Position numbers and translations under genes: made by a program. From Ornithinimicrobium sp. CNJ-824 (GTDB taxonomy: Bacteria; Actinomycetota; Actinomycetes; Actinomycetales; Dermatophilaceae), in the NCBI RefSeq assembly GCF_001942405.1, contig NZ_MKKA01000059.1:118903-182902 (forward strand): a stretch of DNA of 64,000 nucleotides. Reading direction: 5' to 3'. The notes under the pieces are model-generated. The model did not search any database, was not told the origin of the DNA, and saw nothing but the letters and a program-made list of their open reading frames with translations. This document shows positions 19,301-26,158 of the stretch, piece by piece (the first letter of the stretch is position 1; the number at the start of each line of letters is the position of its first letter).

Positions 19301-19826
19301 TGTGCTGGCCGATGAGCGCCGCGAAGAGCGGGAGCAGCGGGACCGTCAGCACCACGATGAGGGCGCTCCACACGTCGATCACGGCCAGGGTGAGCACCGC
19401 CAGCACGGGCACCACCGCGCCGGTGACCAGGGCGGGCAGGTAGCGGGCGACATACGGCTCGACGGCCGAGACCCCCTCGGTCGCCCGGGTGACCGCGACC
19501 TCCGCCGGCGGCCGGGTCTCCTCCGGCCGACGCAGCCAGCGCCGCAGCACGGCCAGCCGCAGCACGGCCGCGACCCGCAGGCCGGCGACGCGGGCGACGT
19601 GCTCGGTGAGCCCGGCCAGGACGCCGCGGGCGGCGAGGAGCAGCACCAGCCAGGTCAGCGGTCCCGTCAGGTCGCCGCCGGTGACGACCCGGTGCACGGC
19701 CCAGGCCAGCGCCACCGCCTGGGCGATCGCCACCGCGCCGGAGACGACACCGACCAGCGAGAGCAGCGCCACCGGCCCGCGGGTGGCGGGCAGGGCTCGC
19801 AGGAGGGCGGGGTCGAAGGGACGCAC
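16305..19826 (-). CDS. cydDC: Fused CydDC ABC exporter for cytochrome bd assembly
   Basis: A 1173-residue single chain joining CydD and CydC, which are separate proteins in E. coli. The complex exports cysteine/glutathione-type thiols and is needed for haem insertion into cytochrome bd. The first half has six membrane helices and an ABC domain with GPSGAGKTTVLELLAGL, signature LSAGQRSRLALARA and VLLDEPTANV. After a linker (about residues 560-600) a second six-helix unit follows (GLVLACLIGGASVACGVALT...), then GPNGTGKSTALALLARHL, LSGGERARLSLARALV and VVLLDEPTAHLDD. The first signature has Ala for Gly and its Walker B ends ANV rather than the usual LD, suggesting one degenerate site. The start at 19826 lies 15 bases after the cydB stop in an operon cydA-cydB-cydDC. 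Confidence 0.94.
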   Translation of the reverse strand: MRPFDPALLRALPATRGPVALLSLVGVVSGAVAIAQAVALAWAVHRVVTGGDLTGPLTWLVLLLAARGVLAGLTEHVARVAGLRVAAVLRLAVLRRWLRRPEETRPPAEVAVTRATEGVSAVEPYVARYLPALVTGAVVPVLAVLTLAVIDVWSALIVVLTVPLLPLFAALIGQHTQDQTERRWEAMALLAGHFLDVVRGLPTLVGYGRAWAQVDVVREVGDRHRRATVQTLRTAFLTTAALELLATISVALVAVAVGLRLAFGQLDLLTGFAAILLAPEAYWPIRRVGAEFHNAADGAETLEKLRAEGVLDEQGEEGTTGAGPAAAAATRSGPDGVAADRTALRPDQVGLAGVSYAHPGRRRSIVDVSLTSLADPGLTALTGPSGAGKTTVLELLAGLRTPDAGQVVAPRAHLAAQRPVILPGTVRDNLALVDEGLTGPQMVAALDRVGLWDALAGREGLDTVLGDDGFGLSAGQRSRLALARAALSGAPLVLLDEPTANVAITSLPALHTVITALARTRRVVVVTHDPDLAALADDRWRVEPAPAPARHRPPAPLHARVPTTGAGVTTAHRDRAGGMGNAREKDDSDGTAGPGDGAHPEPGVVAPIETPRGRHGLVLACLIGGASVACGVALTATSGWLIVQASTQPVILTLLVAIVGVRAFGIFRPVFRYAERVVSHDVALEELADRRADVFARLIPLTPARLGRRSRGEVLTTVVRDLDDVVDERVRVTVPAWSAVLATVVGVVLAGWHVPAAGLALAAGALLVLAVSAAGYVLEHSAQGQAVRSRGQVQHLTTALTSRLLAVQAVTGVDADPRPLVRPVAEAEEAQQALETRLIRARALTILGLWLVVAATTAVVAQLTWSAHTAGLLSAPYAAMVALIPLALADPWTDSADIAGARARARAAAARLARVLDQGPAVATGGAQDEDQTGRAPITHLALNRAGASWTASPARAGAGGEGPPHTSLDLPPLDLDLPPGTRVALTGPNGTGKSTALALLARHLDPATGSCTADGQDVRDLPLGQVRGAIAVVDDEPHAFLGSVRANLVLAAPEASDDELLAALDAVDLGHWYDTLSDGLDTRLSGLSGGERARLSLARALVSARPVVLLDEPTAHLDDATAERALAGLLASRPADDGVVVMVSHRPGSGAGWVTEQVHLGKARSAQVARIG

Positions 19827-19841
19827 GGTCGACAGGTCCGG

Positions 19842-20948
19842 TCAGGGGGTGCTGCCGGCGGGCTCGGCCCGGTCGTCGAGGCCGGTGGTCTCGCCGGTCA
19901 CGGCCGCGTGGTGCACGGAGGTCGGGATGTGGTGGCCCTTGACCCGCCTGCGGAAGGCCCAGTAGGTCCACGACTGGTAGAGCAGCACGATCGGGGTGAA
20001 GATCAGCGCGACCACGGTCATGATGCCCAGCGTCTTCTGGCTGGAGGCGGCGTTCTCCACCGTGAGCGACCATTCCGGGTTCAGCGTGGACGGCATGACG
20101 TCGGGGTAGAGCGCGACGAACAGCGAGCCGACGGCGAGCAGGATCGTCACGAAGGTGCCGGAGAAGGCCCAGCCCTCGCGACCCTGGCGGGCGCTGCCCA
20201 GCGCCAGCAGCAGGGCGACGACGGCGACCGCGGCCAGCGCCCAGGAGACGACGGCCCCCCTCTCCAGGTGGATGACGGCCAGCCAGACCACCGCGAGCAC
20301 GGCCGAGATCACGCCCACCCTGATGCCCAGGACGCGGGCGTCATACCGCAGCTGCCCGTCGGTCTTGAGACCGATGAACAGCGCCCCGTGCGTGACGAAG
20401 AGAGTGAGGGTGACCAGGCCGCCCAGCAGCGCGACCGGGTTGAGCAGGCCCCAGAAGCCGCCGACGTACTCCATCGAGGCGTCGATCGGCACGCCACGGA
20501 CGATGTTGGTGAACGCCACGCCCCACAGCAGCGCCGGGACGACCGAGCCGAAGATGATCATGGCGTCCATCCGTCGACGCCAGCGGGCCGAGTCGACCTT
20601 GCCGCGGTACTCCAGCGCGACCCCGCGCACGATGAGGGCCACCAGGACGAGCAACAGCGGGATGTAGAAGCCGGAGAAGAGGGTGGCGTACCAGTGCGGG
20701 AACGCCGCGAAGGTCGCGCCGCCGGCCGTGATCAGCCAGACCTCGTTGCCGTCCCAGAACGGACCGATCGAGGACAGCATCTGCCGCCTGCGGGTCTCGC
20801 CGGACTCCTGGTCCGGGTCGTCCGGGTTCTCCCGACCGAGGACCGGCAGCAGCGCGCCGACGCCGAAGTCGAAGCCCTCCAGCACGAAGTAGCCGATCCA
20901 CAGTACGGCGATGAGGATGAACCAGATCGTGGTCAGTTCCATGGTCAC
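19842..20948 (-). CDS. cydB: Cytochrome bd ubiquinol/menaquinol oxidase subunit II
   Basis: A 368-residue integral membrane protein with the CydB pattern: IWFILIAVLWIGYFVLEGFDFGVGALLP, then RRQMLSSIGPFWDGNEVWLITAGGATFAAFPHWYATLFSGFY, then GVALEYRGKV and a C-terminal YQSWTYWAFRRRV. CydB pairs with CydA in the high-affinity terminal oxidase that reduces oxygen with quinol. The GEFDFG/GFDFGVG motif and the WDGNEVWL loop are typical. It lies 39 bases after the cydA stop, and the ATG at 20948 follows an AGAAGTGAC ribosome-like stretch. It appears intact, unlike cydA. Confidence 0.96.
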   Translation of the reverse strand: MTMELTTIWFILIAVLWIGYFVLEGFDFGVGALLPVLGRENPDDPDQESGETRRRQMLSSIGPFWDGNEVWLITAGGATFAAFPHWYATLFSGFYIPLLLVLVALIVRGVALEYRGKVDSARWRRRMDAMIIFGSVVPALLWGVAFTNIVRGVPIDASMEYVGGFWGLLNPVALLGGLVTLTLFVTHGALFIGLKTDGQLRYDARVLGIRVGVISAVLAVVWLAVIHLERGAVVSWALAAVAVVALLLALGSARQGREGWAFSGTFVTILLAVGSLFVALYPDVMPSTLNPEWSLTVENAASSQKTLGIMTVVALIFTPIVLLYQSWTYWAFRRRVKGHHIPTSVHHAAVTGETTGLDDRAEPAGSTP

Positions 20949-20987
20949 TTCTATCTTTCGATGGTGTCCGGGTATGCCGTGTCGGGG

Positions 20988-22453
20988 TCAGTAGGTGAAG
21001 ACGAACGCGTCGTCGTCGGTGCGGCCCTTCGGGTCGTAGGAGGCGTCCTCGGGCACCACCTCGGCCCCGGCGCGGCCGTAGCGCAGGCTCAGCCCGACCA
21101 TGAGCACCGCCAGCACACCGTAGAGCGCCGTGTAGACGACCATCGACAGGGCGACCGTGCCCGCCCCCACGCTGGGGGAGACCGCCGTCTGGGTGGTCAT
21201 CAGGCCCATCACGACCCAGGGCTGGCGGCCCATCTCGGTGAAGATCCAGCCGAAGCTGTTGGCGAACAACGGCATGAAGAGCACCGTGGCCGCGGCCCAG
21301 CCCCACCACCGGCTGCCCTCCATCCGGGTCTCGCCGTCGGCGTCGCCCTTGCCGCGCAGGCGCCACAGGACCGCCATCCCGATGCCCATGCCGAGGAAGC
21401 CCAGGCCCATCATCAGCCGGAACGACCAGTAGGTGACCGGCATCAGCGGCCGGTAGTCCTCGACCTCGGTCAGGTCGTTGCCGGCGTAGGTCTGCACGTA
21501 GCGCTCCTGGATGCCGTTAACACCCTCGACCGCTCCCTCCAGATCACCGGTGGACAGGTAGGACAGCAGCTTGGGCACGGTCAGCGCCCAGACCTCCTCG
21601 GTGCCATCGAGAGAGCCGACGGTGATGATCGAGAACGGCGCGCCCTCACCCTCGGGGTAGTCCTCGTAGACGCCTCGGCCGCGGCCATCTTCATCGGCTG
21701 CACCTCGCTCATCACCTTGCCCTGCACGTCGCCGGAGACGATCACGCCGACGCCGGCGATGACCAGGGTCCAGGCACCGAGCTTGGCGGCCTTGCGGTAC
21801 ATCGGCTTGTCGCTCTGAGGGGTGCGGGTGCGCCACAGGTGCCACACGGCGAACGCGAGCACGAAGGCGCCACCGGTCATGTAGGCCGCGGTGAGCACGT
21901 GCGGGAAGGCGACCAGCTGGACCTTGTTGGTCAGCACCGCCAGGAAGTCGGTCAGCTCCGCGCGGCCGGTCTCGGGGTTGATCCAATAGCCGACCGGGTT
22001 CTGCATGAAGGAGTTGGCGGCCAGGATGAAGTAGGCCGACAGCACGGTGCCCAGGTGGATCAGCCACATGCAGGCGGTGTGCAACTTCTCCGGGATCCGG
22101 CCCCAGCCGAAGATCCACAGGCCCAGGAAGGTCGATTCCAGGAAGAAGGCCAGCAGTGCCTCGATCGCCAGCGGCGCCCCGAAGATGTCGCCGACGAAGC
22201 GGGAGTAGTCGGACCAGTTCATCCCGAACTGGAACTCCTGCACGATGCCGGTGACCAGGCCGAGGGCGAAGTTGATGGTGAACAGCTTGCCGAAGAACTT
22301 GGTCAGCCGCAGCCACTGCGGGTTGCGTGTGCGCATCCACTGGGTCTGCATGATCGCGACCAGCAGGCTCAGCCCGATGGTGATCGGGACGAAGAAGAAG
22401 TGGTAGACGGTGGTGATGCCGAACTGCCACCGCGCCAGGTCGAGTGCGTCCAT
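20988..22453 (-). CDS. cydA: Cytochrome bd oxidase subunit I (frameshift)
   Basis: The quinol-oxidising, haem-bearing subunit, about 488 residues after repair. It shows LDLARWQFGITTVYHFFFVPITIGLS (His ligand of b595), FGMNWSDYSRFVGDIFGAPLAIEALLAFFLEST (quinol/haem d region), FPHVLTAAYMTGGAF (His ligand of b558) and the GRQPW motif in EMGRQPWVV. The frame changes once near 21671 within MAAAEA-VYEDYPEG; one lost base explains it. ATG 22453 is used, with TTG 22456 as alternative; GGAGGG lies about 8 bases upstream. The junction with the TnsC-like relic lies only about 40 bases before the start, so the promoter must be compressed or came with the island. Confidence 0.93.
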
Positions 22454-22499
22454 CAAAACCCTCCCACGGGACCGTGCGTACTACGAGACGTCGTTAAAC

Positions 22500-23185
22500 C
22501 ATACCTCGCGGGTGAGTAGCTCAGACCCAGGTCCCGGGTGAGGACCTCGAACCTCGGGCGCGGGGCCGCGTTGACGAAGCTGTCCCACCCGGCCTTGCGG
22601 GACAGCCGGTAGCCGGCGGTGTCGTGCTCGCCCAGCCAGGCCGCCAAGGGTTGGTCTTCATTCGTCGAACACCTCCAGCCCGTCGGCGTCCGGATGCTCG
22701 TAGTAGCGGGCGAAGACGTCGCGCACGTCGTCGACCACCTCCAGCGGTTGCTGTCTGGAGCGTTCGGCGAGTAGATCGACCACGCCCGGCAGGGAAGCCA
22801 CCTGCTCCGCCGGCGACGTCGGTTGTCCGTCCTCGCCCGTCGAGAGGGGCTGACTTTGCGGTGGAGTGCCGGTGCCGTGGCTGCGGGTGGTGGCCAACTT
22901 GAGCGCGAGAGACTTGTCCCGCCGGGATGGTGACTGCCTGCTTCGACCAGGCGCCCAGCGGGCCCTGGACCACGGTCAGCGGGTCGACGTGCCGGTTCTC
23001 GCGCAGTGCGAGCTTCTTGGTGTACTCCGAGGCGTCCTTGGAGAACGGCTGGTCCCCCCCGGGTGCGTGCTCCCACTCCAGCGGCGCGAAGGCTTTGGTG
23101 TGGGGCCGGGACGCCGTGGAAGGGCCACCAGCCGTCCTCGGCGCCGGTGGGTTGCGGTGTGACGCACTGGTAGAGCACGTTGGCC
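22500..23185 (-). pseudogene. TnsB C-terminal and TnsC N-terminal relic
   Basis: Minus-strand fragments read VLYQCVTPQPTGAEDGWWPFHGV, then FSKDASEYTKKLALRENRHVDPL, then PGVVDLLAERSRQQPLEVVDDVRDVFARYYEHPDADGLEVFDE. These align by eye with the fuller TnsB at 50.6-52.6 kb (FSAEAADYTRRLSRDTDRHVDPG, PGVVDLLAHLERR, FERYYAEHPDQEAFEVFDE). The frame then continues into NEDQPLAAWLGEHDTAGYRLSRKAGWDSFV, which looks like the start of a TnsC/TniB ATPase, and is cut near 22500 at the cydA leader. Several frame breaks make it non-functional. Confidence 0.7.
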
Positions 23186-23186
23186 A

Positions 23187-23620
23187 TTGCCGACGATGAA
23201 CGTCGTGATCGACCGAGTCCGTCAGCGGGTGGACGAGGAGCACGGGCTTGGGGTCGTCCCGATGCCGTCGCGAGCGACCGCCTACCGGCGCCTGAGCGAG
23301 TTGTCGAAAGGACGGCATGCGTTCGGGCCGGGCAAGGCTCGCCGCTCGGTGGCGAACCGTCCCGGTGGCCGTACGGGCAGTTGCGGGCGACCGGCCGGGT
23401 GAGTACGTGGTGCTCGACACCACCCCGCTGGACGTGTTCGCGATGTAGCTGGTCACCCTGCGGTGGGTGCCGGTGGAGCTGACCGTCGTCCAGGACCTGG
23501 TCACCCGGGTGCGTCCTGGGCGTGCGGCTGTCGCCGGTGTCGACGAAGTCAGCCGACGAATCGACGAAGAGACGAAGTCCCCGCAGCACTGCCAGGCACG
23601 CCACGTCCCACGAGGATCAA
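23187..23620 (+). pseudogene. Inverted fragment of TnsB transposase
   Basis: On the plus strand, next to the minus-strand relic, coding debris reads PSRATAYRRLSELSKGRHAFGPGKARRSVANRP, then GEYVVLDTTPLDVFAM followed by a stop, then WVPVELTVVQDLVTR. These match the middle of the other TnsB (AYRRLRELDKGHYTFGAAKQRRSVAERP, QYVVLDTTRLDVFAM). The first catalytic Asp (VLDTT) is preserved but stops and shifts intervene. Opposite polarity to 22500-23185 shows an internal inversion of the ancestral gene. Confidence 0.7.
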
Positions 23621-23738
23621 CGGAGCCAGGACGGTCTCGGAGAAGCCTGGCAGCCACCAGTCCCGCTGGTCCGGCCTCACGATAGGACTTGAGTCACCTC
23701 TCCAGGGTGCGCACCGACGCGTTCCCTCTGCCTGAGAA

Positions 23739-23885
23739 ACCGACACGTTAGATGAGACACCCCACACCTTGAGCAGAGAGAAGAGATGTAGGTTCGCTGC
23801 ACCTGTCGGACAAGCAGCCGTTTGACCTGCGCAGTGACACGTTGGTGAGACGCGGGCCGTCTCACCAACGTGTCGGAATCCTCAA
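23739..23885 (+). repeat. Tn7-like transposon end, copy B
   Basis: This end carries a partial site CCGACACGTTAGATGAGAC (23739-23757), TGTAGGTTCG at 23787, then a perfect inverted repeat with 17-bp arms (23836-23852 and 23858-23874, 5-base loop) and the terminal CAACGTGTCGGAATCCTCA (23866-23884). The arms contain the same GACAYGTTGRTGAGAC element found at end C, consistent with an array of TnsB-binding sites. TnsB debris lies directly to the left, as for end C. Confidence 0.75.
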
Positions 23886-24425
23886 GGGGGCAGGCGGATA
23901 CCGGGCCAGAATGGCAGCGTGATCAAGTGGATGGAGTACAGACCGATGACGAAGGCCTCCGAGCCACCCTGGCTGACCACGGGTAGGTGGGGGCGTCGCA
24001 TCGGACCTGCCCGAGGGGTTGAGCTGGCGCGGCGCCGCTCTCGGCTACGACGTCGATCTCGGGGGTGCAGTGTGACGCGTGTCCTCGACGTACCGGCCCG
24101 GCTTGGCCATCATGACGCCGCCGAGCGTCATGGGGGATGAAGGTGGCGACGAGGTACCCGTCACCCCCCGCAGGCCGGCCGTGGTGGTACTTCGACGCTG
24201 GAAACACGTTCTGTTCACTCGTCCTCTTCGGCCTCGCGCGTGGCGAGACTCCTCGGAAGGGGGCGCCTTCGGCCTGTGACCGTCCCCGACCGCGGGGGTC
24301 GGTATGAGGCGTCCTGTTTCCCCGGCGGAGGGTTCTCAGGGTCGGGCTTTACCATCCGGGGCGGGACCGGAGCGTCTCCGCGGCTTGACTTGACGATTGT
24401 CCGTGCCTGATGAAGGAGTGCCCTC
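23886..24425. other. No recognisable gene (540 bases)
   Basis: Short frames on both strands here (for example minus 23923-24207) resemble nothing I know and have weak codon bias. Possible old insertion debris. An AAGGAG ribosome site for the next gene lies at 24412-24417. Confidence 0.5.
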
Positions 24426-25084
24426 TTGCGGCGTAACGTGATCCTGTCCCTCCTGCTGATCGGCGTCTTCGCCGCGGTGGTGGCCATCGCCGTGCAGCTG
24501 ACCCGCCCGGCGTCGGCCCCGGGGGTCACTGACGCGGCAGGGGCGAGTTCGTCCGTGCCGGTGGCGCGCGAGGACAGCCACGTGCTGGACGACGCGGGGG
24601 AGGGGGCGCCGGTGCTGGTGGAGTTTTTGGACTTCGAGTGCGAGGCGTGCCTGGCGGCCTATCCGCTGGTGGAGCAGGTGCGGGAGCAGTACGCCGGAGA
24701 GCTGACGTTCGTGGTGCGCTACTTCCCGATCGACGGGCACGCGAACTCGATGACGGCGGCGGTGGCGGTGGAGGCCGCGGCCCAGCAGGGCAGGTTCGAG
24801 GACATGTACACGCGGATGTACCAGACCCAGACCGAGTGGGGCGAGCAGCAGGAGTCGAAGGCGCCGCTGTTCCGGGAGTTCGCGCAGGAGCTGGGGTTGG
24901 ACATGGACGCCTATGACGCCGCGGTCGCGACCCGGCCACGCAGCAGCGCGTTGAGCGGGACCGGCAGGACGGTTTGGCGCTGGGGGTGCAGGGCACGCCG
25001 ACGTTCTTCCTGGACGGAGAGCCGGTGCAGGTGACCTCGGCCGAGGACTTCCTTGCCCAGATCGATGCAGCCGTCAACGACTGA
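24426..25084 (+). CDS. DsbA-family thiol-disulfide oxidoreductase (frameshift)
   Basis: A membrane-anchored or secreted thioredoxin-fold protein, about 219 residues after repair. An N-terminal hydrophobic helix (VILSLLLIGVFAAVVAIAVQL) is followed by VLVEFLDFECEACLAAYP, with active-site CEAC, and VVRYFPIDGHANS, the usual DsbA_2/BdbD pattern. The frame breaks near 24929; adding one base gives ADPATQQRVERDRQDGLALGVQGTPTFFLDG, containing the cis-proline loop GTPTFF, and coding then ends at TGA 25084. The start is TTG 24426, 8 bases after AAGGAG. It overlaps the VKOR gene, the expected partner that reoxidises it. Together they introduce disulfides in exported proteins. Confidence 0.85.
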
Positions 25085-25682
25085 GTCGCGGCCGGTGTCG
25101 GACGCGTCCCCCCAGTCGGAGAAGCGAGCCTCGCCGACGACCGGCTGGGTCCTGCTGGTCTGCGGGTGGATCGGCCTGTCGGCGGCATTCGTGCTGCTGG
25201 TCGAGAAGATCCGGCTGGTCGCAGACCCCGCGTACGTGCCCAGCTGCAGCATCAGCCCGCTGCTGAGCTGCGGGTCGGTCATGAGCACCCCGCAGGCCGA
25301 GCTGCTCGGGTTCCCCAACCCGATCCTGGGCGTGGCCGGCTTCGCCGCCCTGGTCACGGTCGCCGTCACGGTGCTCAGTGGCGCCCGGCTGCCGTCCTGG
25401 TACTGGGGCGGACTGACCGTGGGCACGGGCCTGGGCACGGTGTTCGTGCACTGGCTCATCTTCCAGAGCCTCTACCGCATCGGGGCGTTGTGCCCGTACT
25501 GCATGGTCGTCTGGGTCGTCACGGTCACTGCCCTTGTCGCGGTGCTGGCCCGCTGGTCCCGCACCGGTGCGCTGCCCCGCTGGGTCGGGACATACGCCAG
25601 CAGCCTCGTCGTCGCCTGGGCTCTCGTGGTCGCCGGTCTGATCGCCGTCCGGTTCTGGGACTACTGGGTCACCCTGGTGTAG
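25065..25682 (+). CDS. Vitamin K epoxide reductase (VKOR)-family protein
   Basis: A 205-residue protein with four to five membrane helices. The redox loop cysteines are visible in PSCSISPLLSCGSVM, and the active-site CxxC in GALCPYCMVVW. Bacterial VKORs oxidise DsbA-type proteins and pass electrons to quinone, replacing DsbB. The start is taken at ATG 25065, inside the 3' end of the DsbA-like gene (20-base overlap, coupled translation); GTG 25096 is an alternative. Flanking genes suggest this pair supports assembly of exported redox proteins encoded in the island (inference). Confidence 0.9.
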   Translation: MQPSTTESRPVSDASPQSEKRASPTTGWVLLVCGWIGLSAAFVLLVEKIRLVADPAYVPSCSISPLLSCGSVMSTPQAELLGFPNPILGVAGFAALVTVAVTVLSGARLPSWYWGGLTVGTGLGTVFVHWLIFQSLYRIGALCPYCMVVWVVTVTALVAVLARWSRTGALPRWVGTYASSLVVAWALVVAGLIAVRFWDYWVTLV

Positions 25683-25720
25683 GAGTGTGCCCAGGGTGCG
25701 AAGACGCCCCCGCCATGCGC

Positions 25721-25740
25721 TATCATCGTCGTATGACGAT
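25721..25740 (+). promoter_or_regulatory. Promoter and operator of the CmtR-like operon
   Basis: A -10-like TATCAT (25721-25726) ends 6 bases before ATG 25733, the spacing of a leaderless transcript. A 6-4-6 inverted repeat ATCGTCGTATGACGAT (25725-25740) overlaps both the -10 element and the start codon. That is a typical place for autoregulation by an ArsR/SmtB repressor, released by metal. Confidence 0.6.
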
Positions 25741-26158
25741 GGCACCACGGAGCACGAGCGAGTCTGCGGACTCGTCGACAGACGGTCTGGACGTCGCCGC
25801 GGCGCTGTTCCACGGTTTGTCGGACCCGTCCCGGTTGGCGATCCTGCAGCACCTGACCCTGGGCGAGCACCGCGTCCGGGACCTCACCGAGCACCTGGGG
25901 CTGGCGCAGTCGACGGTGAGCGCGCACCTGGCGTGCCTGCGCGACTGCGGCCTGGTCGCGTCCCGGCCGCAGGGTCGGGCCTCGATGCTCTCGCTGACCA
26001 GTGCACCGGAGCTGCTCGGCGTGCTCGACGCCGCGGAGCGGCTGCTCGCCTCCTCTGGGTACGCGGTGGCCCTGTGCCCGAACTACGGAGTCGGGACCGA
26101 GGGCAACCCCGCCCCGGACCAGCTGCGCACCCACGCCGGACAGGAGGCGGGCGCGTGA
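25733..26158 (+). CDS. ArsR/SmtB metal-sensing repressor (CmtR-like)
   Basis: A 141-residue winged-helix regulator: FHGLSDPSRLAILQHLTLGEHRVRDLTEHLGLAQSTVSAHLACLRDCGLVASRPQGRASMLSL. The cysteines of LACLRDCGLV in and after the recognition helix, and a later one in ALCPNYG, match the three-cysteine Cd/Pb site of M. tuberculosis CmtR (Cys57, Cys61, Cys102). The start is ATG 25733, probably leaderless; ATG 25739 is an alternative. The stop overlaps the GTG of the ATPase gene, so it heads an operon with the metal exporters and should repress them until Cd, Pb or a similar ion binds. Confidence 0.88.
   Translation: MTMAPRSTSESADSSTDGLDVAAALFHGLSDPSRLAILQHLTLGEHRVRDLTEHLGLAQSTVSAHLACLRDCGLVASRPQGRASMLSLTSAPELLGVLDAAERLLASSGYAVALCPNYGVGTEGNPAPDQLRTHAGQEAGA

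Noticed and set aside
16347..21818. Very long plus-strand open frame (over 1800 codons)
   Set aside because: It lies wholly antisense to cydDC, cydB and part of cydA, and its product is Gly/Arg/Gln/His-rich low-complexity sequence. This is a by-product of high GC with few stop codons.
22495..22530. tRNA-like AGTAGCTCAG near the cydA leader
   Set aside because: Only a D-arm-like string. No acceptor stem, anticodon arm or TTC loop could be paired around it.
23923..24207. 94-codon minus-strand frame after transposon end B
   Set aside because: No family resemblance, poor ribosome site and atypical codon use; not supported as a gene.
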